DNA of 64,000 bases from Hymenobacter convexus (lineage in GTDB: Bacteria; Bacteroidota; Bacteroidia; Cytophagales; Hymenobacteraceae). Position 1 is the first letter of the stretch. Each line of letters starts with the position of its first letter. Under the pieces are notes generated by a model. That model was not told the origin of the DNA and did not search any database. It worked only from the letters and a program-made list of their open reading frames with translations. Made by a program: the position numbers and the translations under genes. The stretch covers positions 62,001 to 126,000 of the forward strand of contig NZ_JAUQON010000001.1 of the NCBI RefSeq assembly GCF_030580955.1, read 5' to 3'. Positions 1 through 10,594 of the stretch are shown piece after piece.

Positions 1-269
1 ACCGTCGGTTCGGCCCGCGGCTCGTGGGTTTCGCTCATGAGCATCTGCACGTGCAGACGCGTCAACATTTTCTCGTAGTCGGGCTCGTCGGCCGCATCAA
101 ATTCGCCGGAAGCCGCCGCCAGCGTTTCCCAGTGTTCGTGCATCCATTGCTGGACCTGGGACTGGTTTTCGGGCTGGCCCAGCCAGTGGCGCACGGCCTC
201 GGCCTCGGCGGCGCTGGCCGTGCCCTGCACGTAAGCCGTGAAAGAAGTTTGTGTAATAGCTGTTGGCAT
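1..269 (-). CDS. FecR-like anti-sigma factor, N-terminal part (truncated by window edge)
   Basis: The gene starts at an ATG at 269 and runs off the left edge with no stop, giving 89 residues. The visible part (MPTAITQTSFTAYVQG...) is a small acidic helical region with a conserved Trp-Leu-Gly-Gln-Pro-Glu stretch (HWLGQPEN) and QQWMHEHWE. This resembles the sigma-binding N-terminus of Bacteroidota FecR-type anti-sigma factors; the membrane helix and periplasmic domain would lie outside the window. It sits directly downstream of, and on the same strand as, an ECF sigma gene, the usual order. The family call rests on context plus N-terminal resemblance only. Confidence 0.7.
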   Translation of the reverse strand, partial: MPTAITQTSFTAYVQGTASAAEAEAVRHWLGQPENQSQVQQWMHEHWETLAAASGEFDAADEPDYEKMLTRLHVQMLMSETHEPRAEPT

Positions 270-496
270 AGAGAGCAGATAAACAGGCGGTCAACCTCGC
301 TGCGGCAGCCGGTAAAAGGCGGTGAAACTGCGGGCGCCTGGTTGGCAACGATTGCAGAAAATCCCAAACGTTTGCGGTAGTACACCGTGGCCCTCGTTCC
401 CCCCTACACGGCTCGTAAATATTTTTTTCAAGAAGCCGTCAGAATACCATACAGGCGGGCCCTGCCGGATACGAACCCGCCCCTGCTTCAACCGGC

Positions 497-1087
497 CTAG
501 TGCTTTTCCAGCATCCAGGCCAGCAGCATGCCCAGGATGCCGCCGCCGTGCAGGCGCAGGTAGCTGCGCATGGTTTTGAGGGCGCGGGCGATGTGGGCCT
601 CCACAGTTTTCACCGACAGGCCCTGCATCTCCGCGATTTCGGGGTAGGTGAGGCCCTGCTGCCGGCTCAGCACGAACACTTCGCGCTGCTTGGGCGGCAG
701 CTGTTCCAGGGCGGCCTGGTAGAGGTTTTCCATTTCCTCGTACTCGGCCTCATTCGTCACGCTTTCGGGGCGGCCGGCCGCCACCTGGCCCTGCAGGCGC
801 AGGTGGTGCTGGTCGCGGCGCAGCTCATTAAGCACGGCGTGGTGCGCAATGGTGAAGAGGTAGCTTTTCAGGGGCTGGTCGTCGCGCACCTGCTCGCGCT
901 TTTCCCAGATTTTGATGAAGCACTCCTGCACGATTTCCTCGGCCACGGGCCGCGATTTCAGGTAGCTGAAAGCAAACCGGTACACCAGCGCGCTGTAGTG
1001 GCGAAACAGCGCATCAAAGGCCCGCTCGTCGCTCAGCCGGAGGCGGCGCAGGTACTCCAATTCCGAAAAGTCGGACGCTATTTTCAC
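497..1087 (-). CDS. RNA polymerase ECF sigma factor (sigma-70 family)
   Basis: 196 residues. Region 2 is at about residues 15-85 (DERAFDALFRHYSALVYRFA, then AEEIVQECFIKIWEKRE for core binding and -10 recognition). Region 4 is at about 125-180, with LPPKQREVFVLSRQQGLTYP and a helix-turn-helix ending SVKTVEAHIARALK. This is the Bacteroidota sigma type that pairs with FecR and an outer-membrane transducer. The next gene on the strand is the FecR-like protein, after a 227-bp gap, so the pair may be co-transcribed. It presumably directs transcription of a nearby outer-membrane uptake locus that lies outside the window. The C-terminus has a hydrophobic extension (GILGMLLAWMLEKH), which is slightly unusual. 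Confidence 0.92.
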   Translation of the reverse strand: MKIASDFSELEYLRRLRLSDERAFDALFRHYSALVYRFAFSYLKSRPVAEEIVQECFIKIWEKREQVRDDQPLKSYLFTIAHHAVLNELRRDQHHLRLQGQVAAGRPESVTNEAEYEEMENLYQAALEQLPPKQREVFVLSRQQGLTYPEIAEMQGLSVKTVEAHIARALKTMRSYLRLHGGGILGMLLAWMLEKH

Positions 1088-1144
1088 CGAAATAAAAGGA
1101 AGCTGAGGGAAAGCAAAAAAACGATTTTGCAGCCGAAAAGTAAG

Positions 1145-1178
1145 GAAAGATACTGCTTTAAAACGTGAATATTACCAA
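1145..1178 (-). promoter_or_regulatory. candidate promoter of the ECF sigma gene
   Basis: On the minus strand TTG (1178-1176) is followed after 23 bases by TATCTTTC (1152-1145), one mismatch from the Bacteroidota -7 box TAnnTTTG. It lies about 58 bases before the start codon. The spacing is at the long end of the known range. Confidence 0.35.
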
Positions 1179-1557
1179 GCCGCGTGCGCAGCGCAATGTT
1201 TTCGGCCCCGAAATCTGAAACGCGTGGACTATTCAATTTCTGCTACCGGCTAATCCGCCCGCATCGCGCCGGCACAGGCGGAATCAACGCGGCGCCGCTG
1301 CTGTGTGTGAATGAGCCGGCCAACCAACATCAGGCGCCATAGCATGCTTGAAACGCTGTTTTTAACTTTTTATCAACGGCCGGGGCAGGGTGGCAGGCGG
1401 GCGAAGTGTATTACCCCAAACGTTTGCGACCTTTCGGCACTGCGAAAGGGGGAACACCGTTGTCAAGCCCTGGATTTTTCACCACAACATTTCCGCTACA
1501 ATAAATAGTCCGCTGGCGCTGACCAGTAGTAAGCGCCGCCCAACCTTTTGAAATGCT
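1179..1557. other. intergenic region with no recognised gene
   Basis: This is the divergent spacer between the sigma gene and the GDSL hydrolase. It contains no open frame with a signal peptide or recognisable domain, no strong hairpin and no repeat. It probably carries the 5-prime control region of the hydrolase, but I see no clear promoter box. Confidence 0.4.
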
Positions 1558-2334
1558 ATGAAGCTTCCCAAACACCTGTTTTGCCTGTTGCTGCTGGGCA
1601 CCGTCGGCCGCCCGGCCCTTGCCCAAACCCCGCCGGCATCCCCCGCAGCGCCCCGGCCCGACGCCGCGGCTGCCGAGCACCAGCGGCAGGACTTCCAGCT
1701 GCGCAACGACTGGGCCAACCTGCAGCGCTACGCCGCCGCCAACCAGCGCCTGCCCGCGCCCGGCGCCGGCCCGGCCCGCGTGGTCATCATCGGCAATTCC
1801 ATCACCGAAGGCTGGGTGAAGCAGGACTCCGCCTTTTTCGCCGGCAAGCCTTACGCCTACATCGGGCGCGGCATCAGCGGGCAGGCTTCGGGCCAGACGC
1901 TGGTGCGCTTCCGCCCCGATGTAATTGACCTGAAGCCTGCCGTGGTGGTCATCCTGGTGGGCACCAACGACGTGGCCGAGAACAACGGTCCTTACAACCC
2001 GCAAACCACCCTGAACAACCTCATGAGCATGGTGGAGCTGGCCCAGGCCCACCACATTCGGGTGGTGCTGGGCTCGGTGGCGCCCAGCACCGAATTCTGG
2101 TGGCGCAAGGGCCTGAACCCCGCCCCAAAAATCATCGCCCTCAACCAGCGCATCAAGGCTTATGCCGACCAGCACAACTGCGTGTACTACGACATGCACT
2201 CGGCCCTGACCGACGAGCAGCACGGCTTGAAAAAAGCCTACGGCGAAGACGGCGTACACCCCAACCTCGCCGGCTACCGCGTGATGGAGCCCCTGCTCAA
2301 CCAGGCCGTGGCCGCCGCGCTGAAGCGGAAATAA
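1558..2334 (+). CDS. secreted SGNH/GDSL-type lipase or esterase
   Basis: 258 residues starting with a signal peptide (MKLPKHLFCLLLLGTVGRPA, cut after ALAQ). SGNH blocks are present in order: block I VVIIGNSITEGW with the nucleophile Ser; a Gly-containing block II (GRGISGQASGQT); block III GTNDVAENNG with the oxyanion Asn; block V DGVHPNLAGY with the catalytic Asp and His. The family hydrolyses esters, often acetyl groups on sugars or acyl chains; the substrate cannot be read from the sequence. It resembles platelet-activating-factor acetylhydrolase-like SGNH proteins common in Bacteroidota, which act in the periplasm or outside the cell. It stands alone on its strand. Confidence 0.9.
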   Translation: MKLPKHLFCLLLLGTVGRPALAQTPPASPAAPRPDAAAAEHQRQDFQLRNDWANLQRYAAANQRLPAPGAGPARVVIIGNSITEGWVKQDSAFFAGKPYAYIGRGISGQASGQTLVRFRPDVIDLKPAVVVILVGTNDVAENNGPYNPQTTLNNLMSMVELAQAHHIRVVLGSVAPSTEFWWRKGLNPAPKIIALNQRIKAYADQHNCVYYDMHSALTDEQHGLKKAYGEDGVHPNLAGYRVMEPLLNQAVAAALKRK

Positions 2335-2582
2335 GAAGGCCGAGAAAGCCGCAACGAGCAACATTGCCTTGACTCGAAAAACTGATTATTTCTCGGCTTT
2401 AAACAATTGGTTATTGGTAAAGCCAAAATATGTGAATGCCTGGTTTCCATTGCCAGGCAAAAAGCGTCCATTGGCCGGGTCAGTCCGGCCATTCAGCCAG
2501 AAGCAGCAGTAAATGGGATGGGTGCAAGGCTAAATTTATATTGTTCAACAACGCTAGCCGGCACGCCTTTTCCTCCTTGCTT

Positions 2583-3047
2583 ATGCGCTTCTCGTTTCTC
2601 CTCGCCATCTCCTTCATTGCAGCCCTGAGCTTCAGTAGTTTCAGCGCCCGGGCGCAGGCCGTGTACGCCAGCAGCACGGCTTACGCGCCGCGCCCGGCCA
2701 GCAGCCCGCGCGAAGACGGTGCCACCCGCACCTTCATCGGCCGGGTGGTGAACCCGGAGGGCGCCCTGCCCGGCGCGGTGATAAAAGTGGTGGGCACCAA
2801 AGAAATGGCCGTTAGCAACGCCAACGGGGAATTCAGCGTGCTGCTGCCCGCCACCTCGGCTTCCGTGCAGCTCGTCGTGAGCTACGCCGGTTTTGCGGAT
2901 GAAACGGTGTCGGTCCACCCCGATTCGCCGGATACGACCCTGAAGCTGGCCTCGCCCCAGCCCATCAAAGTAGCCCGCAAACAAGAACTTAAGGCCTACC
3001 TGAAAACGGCCCACCGCGAAGCCCGCCGGAGTTTGCGCCGCCTCTAG
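2583..3047 (+). CDS. small secreted protein with a carboxypeptidase regulatory-like (CarboxypepD_reg) domain
   Basis: The ATG at 2583 is preferred over an upstream in-frame ATG at 2436 because it opens a signal peptide (MRFSFLLAISFIAALSFSSF, cut after ARAQ), giving 154 residues. Residues about 50-120 form one beta-sandwich of the carboxypeptidase-regulatory type: FIGRVVNPEGALPGAVIKVV, VSNANGEFSVLLP, VSYAGFADETV. This domain usually heads TonB receptors; here it is free-standing, with only a basic tail (LKAYLKTAHREARRSLRRL). The role is unknown, possibly a periplasmic binding module. Confidence 0.8.
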   Translation: MRFSFLLAISFIAALSFSSFSARAQAVYASSTAYAPRPASSPREDGATRTFIGRVVNPEGALPGAVIKVVGTKEMAVSNANGEFSVLLPATSASVQLVVSYAGFADETVSVHPDSPDTTLKLASPQPIKVARKQELKAYLKTAHREARRSLRRL

Positions 3048-3220
3048 TCCGATTTTATCCCACCATTTTTTATCCCACCGTTGCCCAGCGCCCTCGGCCA
3101 CTTCCGGCCGGGGGCGTTTTGCGTCCGGGCCAAGGCGGGCGGCGCTTATACATCGGGCCGGGGCTGTAGCTTCGCTGCCTTGAATGGGCATCGGGTGATG
3201 CCGCTTTCTCGTCTTGGGCT

Positions 3221-4558
3221 ATGCAATGGTTTCAGTGGTCAGGTAAAGGAGGGAGCCGGACGACGCTGGCGGGGCGCGTGCGGCGGTGGAGTGTGGCAGC
3301 TCTGCTGGCGGCGGCCTTGCCAGGGCAGGCGCAACCGGCCGCGCAGCCGGCCGTTTCCGCGGCAATCCTGTTGCGGCCCGCCGCCGTGTTCGATGGCCAG
3401 GACCTGCACGCCGGTTGGGCCGTGCTGGTCGAAAACGACCGGATAACGGCCGCGGGCCCAGTCGCGCAGTTGGCGCTGCCCGCCGGTGTCCGCACCCTCG
3501 ACCTGCCCGGCCTCACCCTGCTGCCGGGGCTGATTGAAGGCCATTCGCACCTGCTGCTCCACCCCTACAACGAAACGCCCTGGAACGACCAGGTGCTGCT
3601 GGAATCGCAGGCCCTGCGCGTGGCCCGCGCCACGGTGCACGCCCAGCGCACGCTCTTGGCCGGCTTCACCACCGCCCGCGACCTGGGTACCGAAGGGGCG
3701 GCCTACGCCGACGTGGGCCTCAAGCAAGCCATCGACAAAGGCATCATTCCCGGCCCGCGCCTGCTGGTAGCCACCCGCGCCTTGGTGGCCACGGGCAGTT
3801 ACGGCCCCAAACTGTCCGTTGACGAGGACGTGCCCCAAGGCGCGCAGGAGGCCGACGGCGTGGATGGCATCATTCGGGCCGTGCGCGAGCAGATTGGCAA
3901 AGGGGCCGACGTAGTGAAAGTGTACGCCGACTACCGCTGGGGCCCGAACGCCAGCCCACAGCCCACTTTTTCACTGGAGGAGCTGACGTTGATTGTGCAA
4001 ACGGCGCGCTCGGCGGGCCGGGGCGTGGTAGCCCACGCCAGCACGGCCGAGGGCATGCGCCGCGCCGTGCTGGCCGGCGTCGAAACCATCGAGCACGGCG
4101 ATGAAGGCACGCCGGAAGTGTTTCAACTGATGAAAAAGCGCGGCGTGGCCCTGTGCCCCACCGTGGCCGCCGGCGATGCCACCGCCCAATACAAAGGCTG
4201 GCACAAAAGCCAGGACCCGCTGCCGCCGCGCGTGCAGCAAAAGCACCTCAGCATGCAAGCGGCCCTGAAAGCCGGCGTGACGCTGGCCATGGGCGGCGAC
4301 GTCGGCGTGTTTGCCCACGGCGACAACGCCCGCGAAATGGAACTGCTGGTGCGCGACTACGGCCTCACGCCGCTGCAGGTGCTACGCCAGGCCACCAGCG
4401 GCAACGCCCAAATCTTCCACCTCGCCGACCGCGGCAGCATCCGCCCCGGTCTGCTGGCCGACCTGGTGGCCGTAGTCGGCGACCCTACTCAGGATGTGGC
4501 CGCCGTGCGCCAGATACAGTTGGTGATGAAAGGCGGGGTGCTATATAAGCATCCTTGA
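3221..4558 (+). CDS. exported metal-dependent amidohydrolase
   Basis: 445 residues with a basic N-terminus and signal-like segment (SVAALLAAALPGQAQ). Amidohydrolase superfamily metal ligands are visible: GHSH (His108, His110), Lys233 in VVKVYADY as the likely carbamylated bridge, His272 in VVAHAS, His292 in IEHGDEG and Asp360 in MGGDVG. The C-terminal ADLVAVVGDP strand is also typical. It matches the imidazolonepropionase/Xaa-Pro-dipeptidase-like group that cleaves dipeptides or cyclic amides in the periplasm; the exact substrate is not readable. It is a single gene closed by a terminator. Confidence 0.88.
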   Translation: MQWFQWSGKGGSRTTLAGRVRRWSVAALLAAALPGQAQPAAQPAVSAAILLRPAAVFDGQDLHAGWAVLVENDRITAAGPVAQLALPAGVRTLDLPGLTLLPGLIEGHSHLLLHPYNETPWNDQVLLESQALRVARATVHAQRTLLAGFTTARDLGTEGAAYADVGLKQAIDKGIIPGPRLLVATRALVATGSYGPKLSVDEDVPQGAQEADGVDGIIRAVREQIGKGADVVKVYADYRWGPNASPQPTFSLEELTLIVQTARSAGRGVVAHASTAEGMRRAVLAGVETIEHGDEGTPEVFQLMKKRGVALCPTVAAGDATAQYKGWHKSQDPLPPRVQQKHLSMQAALKAGVTLAMGGDVGVFAHGDNAREMELLVRDYGLTPLQVLRQATSGNAQIFHLADRGSIRPGLLADLVAVVGDPTQDVAAVRQIQLVMKGGVLYKHP

Positions 4559-4605
4559 AGCCACATATGAGTTGCTACTTTGTGCCGAAACATTGGTACA
4601 AAAAA

Positions 4606-4630
4606 AGCCCAAACCGGTCAGGTTTGGGCT
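4606..4630. terminator. bidirectional intrinsic terminator
   Basis: A perfect 10-bp stem (agcccaaacc / ggtttgggct) with a 5-base loop is flanked by an A-run on the left and T-rich sequence on the right. It sits between the convergent amidohydrolase and GIN-domain genes and can serve both. Confidence 0.85.
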
Positions 4631-4700
4631 TTAGATTTTTAGCGGCTAGAAGGCTCTTACAACGTCAAATATAGGGCTCGAAGGGCCATTAGCTGCCGAT

Positions 4701-5411
4701 TTATTGCACGCGACGCACGCTGCTGCCGCCCGAGTGGGAGGCACTGGTGACGCGGGCGTTGCCTTTGTAATGCACATCGGAGCCGCCGCCTGCGCTGGCC
4801 GATAGTTCGCCGTCCACGGTCAGGCTGGCGTCGGAGCCGCCGCTGGCGCGGACGTCGGCGGTGGTGCTGCGCAGGTCGAAAGCGTTGTAGTCGGAGCCGC
4901 CGCTGATGTCCACGGTCTGGCGTTCCACGCGGCCGCTCAAGTCGACGTCGCTGCCGCCCGAGGCCGAGCAGGTGAGGGTTTTAGCGCTGAGGCTCAGCTT
5001 CACGTCGGAGCCACCGCTGGCCTGGATGCGGAAGGCATCGGCGGTGAAGGTAGACTGGCCTTTGGCATCGGCGCCGCCGCTCAGGCTGAGACCCGTGAGG
5101 CGCGGGCAGGTGATGTACACGTTAGCTTTGCGGTTGTTGCTGAGCAGGTTTTTCCAGCTGAAGCCCGATTCCCAACCGATTTTCAGGGTGCCGCCCTCTA
5201 CTTTGGTAATGAGGTGGGTCTGGGCTTCGTCCGATGCCTCTACCACTACCGACGTGCCGGCGCCCTGCGTCAGCACCACGTCAATGCCGCCGCTGGACTC
5301 CACGGCCTGAAAGCTGCCCACCTGGCGGGATTGTTTCACCTGGGCCTGAGCCGTGCAGGAAAAAATGGCAACGGTGGCCGCAACAGCCAGCAAATGAAGA
5401 AGAACTTTCAT
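4701..5411 (-). CDS. secreted head-GIN-domain protein (DUF2807)
   Basis: 236 residues with a signal peptide (MKVLLHLLAVAATVAIFSC...AQAQ). The rest is a right-handed beta-helix-like repeat: GSFQAVESSGGIDVVLTQG opens the domain and SGGSD or SGGADA recurs about every 20 residues through the C-terminal half, one turn per rung. This is the pattern of the putative auto-transporter adhesin head GIN domain family (DUF2807), extracytoplasmic proteins of unsettled function in Bacteroidota. The Cys in FSCTAQAQ gives a possible lipoprotein alternative, but AQAQ looks like a signal peptidase I site. Confidence 0.88.
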   Translation of the reverse strand: MKVLLHLLAVAATVAIFSCTAQAQVKQSRQVGSFQAVESSGGIDVVLTQGAGTSVVVEASDEAQTHLITKVEGGTLKIGWESGFSWKNLLSNNRKANVYITCPRLTGLSLSGGADAKGQSTFTADAFRIQASGGSDVKLSLSAKTLTCSASGGSDVDLSGRVERQTVDISGGSDYNAFDLRSTTADVRASGGSDASLTVDGELSASAGGGSDVHYKGNARVTSASHSGGSSVRRVQ

Positions 5412-5485
5412 GATTGCAGAAAATAGGGTGAAACGGAGTGTCCGTCAGATGCCTGGCGTGCCCAAACGGTTGCCTGGCTTAGTGC

Positions 5486-5887
5486 TTACTTGGCTTTGCG
5501 AAACAGGTAGCGCGTGGTGAGCACGCCCACTTCCGAAACGGGATATACCTGTACCAACTCCCAGCCCGCCGCCGTCAGGGCTTCCAGCTGCTGGGTGACA
5601 AGAAGGGCGTTGCGCTGGTATTTGTCGAGGTTTTTGCTTGTGGAGAAGCCGCCAAAATCTTCCAGCTGAATGTCGGCCTTGCCTTGGAACGGCGGTGCCA
5701 GAAGAATATGCGACAGCGCTTTGGCCTGCGACTCAAAGGTGCTCATGGTCATAAACTCGTAAGCCTTGGGCGGGGCCGTTTGCGCGCGCGCCGTCAAACT
5801 CAGCCCGGCCACCAGGCCGCACAGGAGGAAAAACCGGCGTAGCGAGTGCCGCGCTGCCGGCTGAAAAGAAATAAAGGTCATGGGCAT
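5486..5887 (-). CDS. small secreted protein of unknown function (DUF4177-like C-terminus)
   Basis: 133 residues. The start could be 5887 or the ATG two codons later at 5881. A signal peptide (LRRFFLLCGLVAGLSLTARA, then QTAPPKAYEF) precedes a mature domain of about 95 residues. The end (LEALTAAGWELVQVYPVSEV, then TTRYLFRK) resembles the beta-alpha-beta core of DUF4177-type proteins. I do not recognise a specific function. A strong hairpin separates it from uvrB. Confidence 0.7.
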   Translation of the reverse strand: MPMTFISFQPAARHSLRRFFLLCGLVAGLSLTARAQTAPPKAYEFMTMSTFESQAKALSHILLAPPFQGKADIQLEDFGGFSTSKNLDKYQRNALLVTQQLEALTAAGWELVQVYPVSEVGVLTTRYLFRKAK

Positions 5888-5906
5888 AGGGCAGAAAGAA
5901 TAAAAA

Positions 5907-5939
5907 AGCCGGGGAAAGCGGCTCGCGCTTTCCCCGGCT
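5907..5939 (-). terminator. intrinsic terminator of uvrB
   Basis: A 14-bp perfect stem (agccggggaaagcg and its complement) with a 5-base loop is followed on the minus strand by a run of six T. It lies 28 bp past the uvrB stop. Confidence 0.9.
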
Positions 5940-5967
5940 AAATCTACTGCCGCCCGGGCAAACGATG

Positions 5968-8010
<2,043 letters not shown>

Positions 8011-8125
8011 GCAACGCGAAAGGTAGGCCGAATAGGTCAGCCTACCTTAACCCTAACGGAGGAAATAGGGTTTCGCGGGAAGCGGGAAAAGCTGGCGAGC
8101 CGTGAGGTGGAAAAGGTGAAAACAG

Positions 8126-8256
8126 AACGTCATGTCGAGCTTGCCGAGACATCTCGCTTGCGCCGCCTGTCATCCTGAGCGCAGCGAAGGACCTTTTCAC
8201 AGCTGAACAACCAACGTTCAAACGCGAGAAGGTCCTTCGCTGCGCTCGGGATGACA
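8126..8256. repeat. composite intergenic inverted repeat (half of family A plus a complete family B hairpin)
   Basis: 8126-8157 (AACGTCATGTCGAGCTTGCC...) is one arm of the element that is complete at 57454-57554. Next to it, 8168-8195 and 8229-8256 form 28-bp arms with a single mismatch around a 33-base loop (TGTCATCCTGAGCGCAGCGA... and its complement). The same hairpin recurs at 24598-24680. It is noncoding, lying just past the stop of the membrane/barrel protein and upstream of uvrB. Confidence 0.85.
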
Positions 8257-8265
8257 GCTGAGCTT

Positions 8266-9945
8266 CTACCGCCCGAACTCCATCCCCGCCTCCAAACCAA
8301 AGCTATACGGGCGGCTCTGGGCCAGATAGCTCTGCGCCGGATGGGCATTCAGCGGCGTTAAACCCAACTCAGCCACCGGGCCGAGGGTGAGGGCCCAGCC
8401 CGCCGTGGCGGGGCGGAACTGCGCGCCGGCCGCGCCGCGCACGCTGCCCAGCACCCGGCGGTAGGGTCCGGCCGAGAGGACGGAGTAGGTTTTGGTAGCT
8501 TCCGGCTCGCCTTCCACATCGCTGCGGGCACCGAGCAGGGCACTCACCACGCCGCCGAGGCGGCCGTAGAGGCTCCAGCCGCGCTTCACGGGGTTGGAAT
8601 AGCTCACTTGCAGCGGCACGCTGCCCATGCGGTAGCGGAAATTGGTGGTCCGCATCTGGCCGTTGGTGAACGAGCCCAGGTCGTAGAGTTGCTCGCCCAC
8701 AAAGGAGGCCGTGGAAGCCGACTGGGCGGTAGACTGACTGAATTCCAGGCCCGTGCTGGCCGACCAGTGGCCCTTGAGGTGGCGGGTGGCCAGCAGCGCC
8801 AGGCGCTGGCTCAGGCCGGGGCGCAGGTTGTCGCGGTATTGGGCGGCGGCAGCCTCCGTCAGCTTCGGCGAATCAGGGCCCAGAGCGGGGTTGTAGCCAA
8901 ACTCAGGCTCGATGCCGGCCCGCGAGAAATTCACGTTGGGGTTGAAAACCGAAGCTGCGTAGCTCACGCCGTAGTGCCATTTGCTGAGCTCGGCGGCGGG
9001 CGTGGGCTCGGGCAGGGCCACGGTGGCCAGGCCGTTGGGCAGCGCTGGGCCGTTGGTCAGGCTGAGCGTAGCCGGGCGGGCGGCGAGGAAGCCCACCTGC
9101 TGCGGCCCGGCCACGGCCGAAGCCTGCGCCAAGCCTGCCGAAGCAGAAGTTGCACCGGTTGCTTCCGATACACCCAAGCCAGTGGCGGTAGCAACCGAAG
9201 CAATGCCGACCGGCGCGGTGACAGCAGCAACCAGACCAGTCTCCGTGGTACCGTTGGTGCCAATGCTACCAGCAGCAAACGGCCGGCCGCCTTGCGCGAC
9301 GATGGCGCTGCGGCCAGTGGTCTGGGCAGCAGCTGCATCAAGCGTTGCGCCCGGCGTGGCACTGCTGTTCCGGCCAGCTTCGGCGCGAGCATCGCGCTCG
9401 AAGCCGCCGCGTACCGAGGCCGCGCCGATGCCGGTGCCAGCGGGCGCGGTATTGGCGGCGTAAGCAGGCGTGGCGTTGCTGCCGCGGCCATTCAAGCCGT
9501 TTGTGGAAGATGCACTGGCGCCAACGGTGCCGGCTGAGGTGCCAGCCGTAGCAGACTGATTTGCTACACCGTTTAAGCTACCGTTTTCAGAAAAGACCCG
9601 GCCGGCCGAAGAGGCAGCCGAGTTGGCCGGCTGGCCGTTGCGCGCGGCGGCCGGGGCCGTCACGGTAGCAACTTCGGCGCCGCGGAAACCGCCGTCGTGC
9701 TGGGCCCACCAGCCGGTGCCGGCCAGCGAGGCTAGAAACAGGCTGGCCGCCGCCACCCAACGCGTAGCCACGAGCCGCTTGCGGTAAATTTCGTTCTGCC
9801 GAATCAGCAGCGAATTGTCAATCTGGTCCCACAGCATGGGGCGCGGCGGCACGGCGGCCTCCTCGCCCAGGTGGTGGCGAAACAGGTCCTCCAGGCTACC
9901 GGTGGTTTTAGGCGTAGTGTTATCGTCGATAGGATTAGCTGACAT
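8266..9945 (-). CDS. membrane protein with an N-terminal anti-sigma-like region and a C-terminal outer-membrane-barrel-like domain
   Basis: 559 residues. Residues 1-60 are charged and soluble-looking (SLEDLFRHHLGEEAAVPPRP, WDQID). 62-80 form one membrane helix (RWVAAASLFLASLAGTGWW). 88-310 are low-complexity Ala/Gly/Ser/Thr, and 320-559 are alternating beta-strands ending in Phe-Gly-Arg (YSFGLEAGMEFGR), as in porin-family barrels. The start codon overlaps the stop of the upstream sigma gene by 11 bases, so the two are translationally coupled. By position and N-terminal layout it could restrain that sigma factor. Having a helix and a barrel-like domain in one chain is odd; see findings. Confidence 0.75.
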   Translation of the reverse strand: MSANPIDDNTTPKTTGSLEDLFRHHLGEEAAVPPRPMLWDQIDNSLLIRQNEIYRKRLVATRWVAAASLFLASLAGTGWWAQHDGGFRGAEVATVTAPAAARNGQPANSAASSAGRVFSENGSLNGVANQSATAGTSAGTVGASASSTNGLNGRGSNATPAYAANTAPAGTGIGAASVRGGFERDARAEAGRNSSATPGATLDAAAAQTTGRSAIVAQGGRPFAAGSIGTNGTTETGLVAAVTAPVGIASVATATGLGVSEATGATSASAGLAQASAVAGPQQVGFLAARPATLSLTNGPALPNGLATVALPEPTPAAELSKWHYGVSYAASVFNPNVNFSRAGIEPEFGYNPALGPDSPKLTEAAAAQYRDNLRPGLSQRLALLATRHLKGHWSASTGLEFSQSTAQSASTASFVGEQLYDLGSFTNGQMRTTNFRYRMGSVPLQVSYSNPVKRGWSLYGRLGGVVSALLGARSDVEGEPEATKTYSVLSAGPYRRVLGSVRGAAGAQFRPATAGWALTLGPVAELGLTPLNAHPAQSYLAQSRPYSFGLEAGMEFGR

Positions 9946-10594
9946 GGCGGGTTGGATTGCCGAGGCGCTCCAGTTTAGTTTGTAAGATAACGCGGCCCCG
10001 GGAATACTGCGACTTGCTCGTACCCTCCGTAATGCCTAATAATTCGCCGATTTCCTTGTGGGTGTAGCCCTCAATGGCGTAGAGGTTGAAAACCATGCGG
10101 TAGCGCGGCGCCAGCTCCTGCACCATGGCCAGCAGCTCCTGGAAGTTGTAGTTGCTGAGCGTAAATTCTTCGCTGGCCAGGGTTTCGGGGTATTCGCCGT
10201 CGCTCACTGCTACCAGCGAGGCATTGCGGCGGTGCTGGCGCAGGGCGGCATTAATCATGATGCGGCGAATCCAGAACTCCAGCGGGCACTCGCGCCGGAA
10301 GCTGCCCAGGGTGCGAAACACGGTGAGGAAGCCTTCCTGCAGCACGTCTTCGGCCTCGAAGGTGGTCTGGGCGTAGCGCAGGCACACGGCCATCATTTTG
10401 CCGGCGTACTTGTCGTAGAGCAGTTTCTGGGCGAGCTGGCGGCCGCGCAGGCAACCGTCGATGAGCTCGGCTTCGGTGGGCGGACTGGTCACAGCCGAGT
10501 GGCGGCTGGCGGTGAGGCGCGGCGCCACGGGCGTGGCGGGCTGGTCGGGCAGTACATCGTCGGCCCCGAACGCAAACCAGGTCGCGGCGCTCAT
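9935..10594 (-). CDS. RNA polymerase ECF sigma factor
   Basis: The start is set at the ATG at 10594 (MSAATWFAFGADD); the frame is open for 68 more codons upstream but that part is not sigma-like. It has 219 residues. Region 2: ELIDGCLRGRQLAQKLLYDK, then AEDVLQEGFLTVFRTLGSF and RRIMINAALRQHRR. Region 4: YRMVFNLYAIEGYTHKEIGE, then ITEGTSKSQYSRGRVILQTK. The SEGTSKSQ-type helix is typical of Bacteroidota ECF factors. Its last 11 bases overlap the next gene, a membrane protein, which suggests a sigma and regulator pair. Confidence 0.92.
   Translation of the reverse strand: MSAATWFAFGADDVLPDQPATPVAPRLTASRHSAVTSPPTEAELIDGCLRGRQLAQKLLYDKYAGKMMAVCLRYAQTTFEAEDVLQEGFLTVFRTLGSFRRECPLEFWIRRIMINAALRQHRRNASLVAVSDGEYPETLASEEFTLSNYNFQELLAMVQELAPRYRMVFNLYAIEGYTHKEIGELLGITEGTSKSQYSRGRVILQTKLERLGNPTRHVS

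Noticed and set aside
8126..8256. CRISPR or tRNA-like structure
   Set aside because: There are only two inverted arms and no regularly spaced direct repeats or spacers; no cloverleaf can be drawn.
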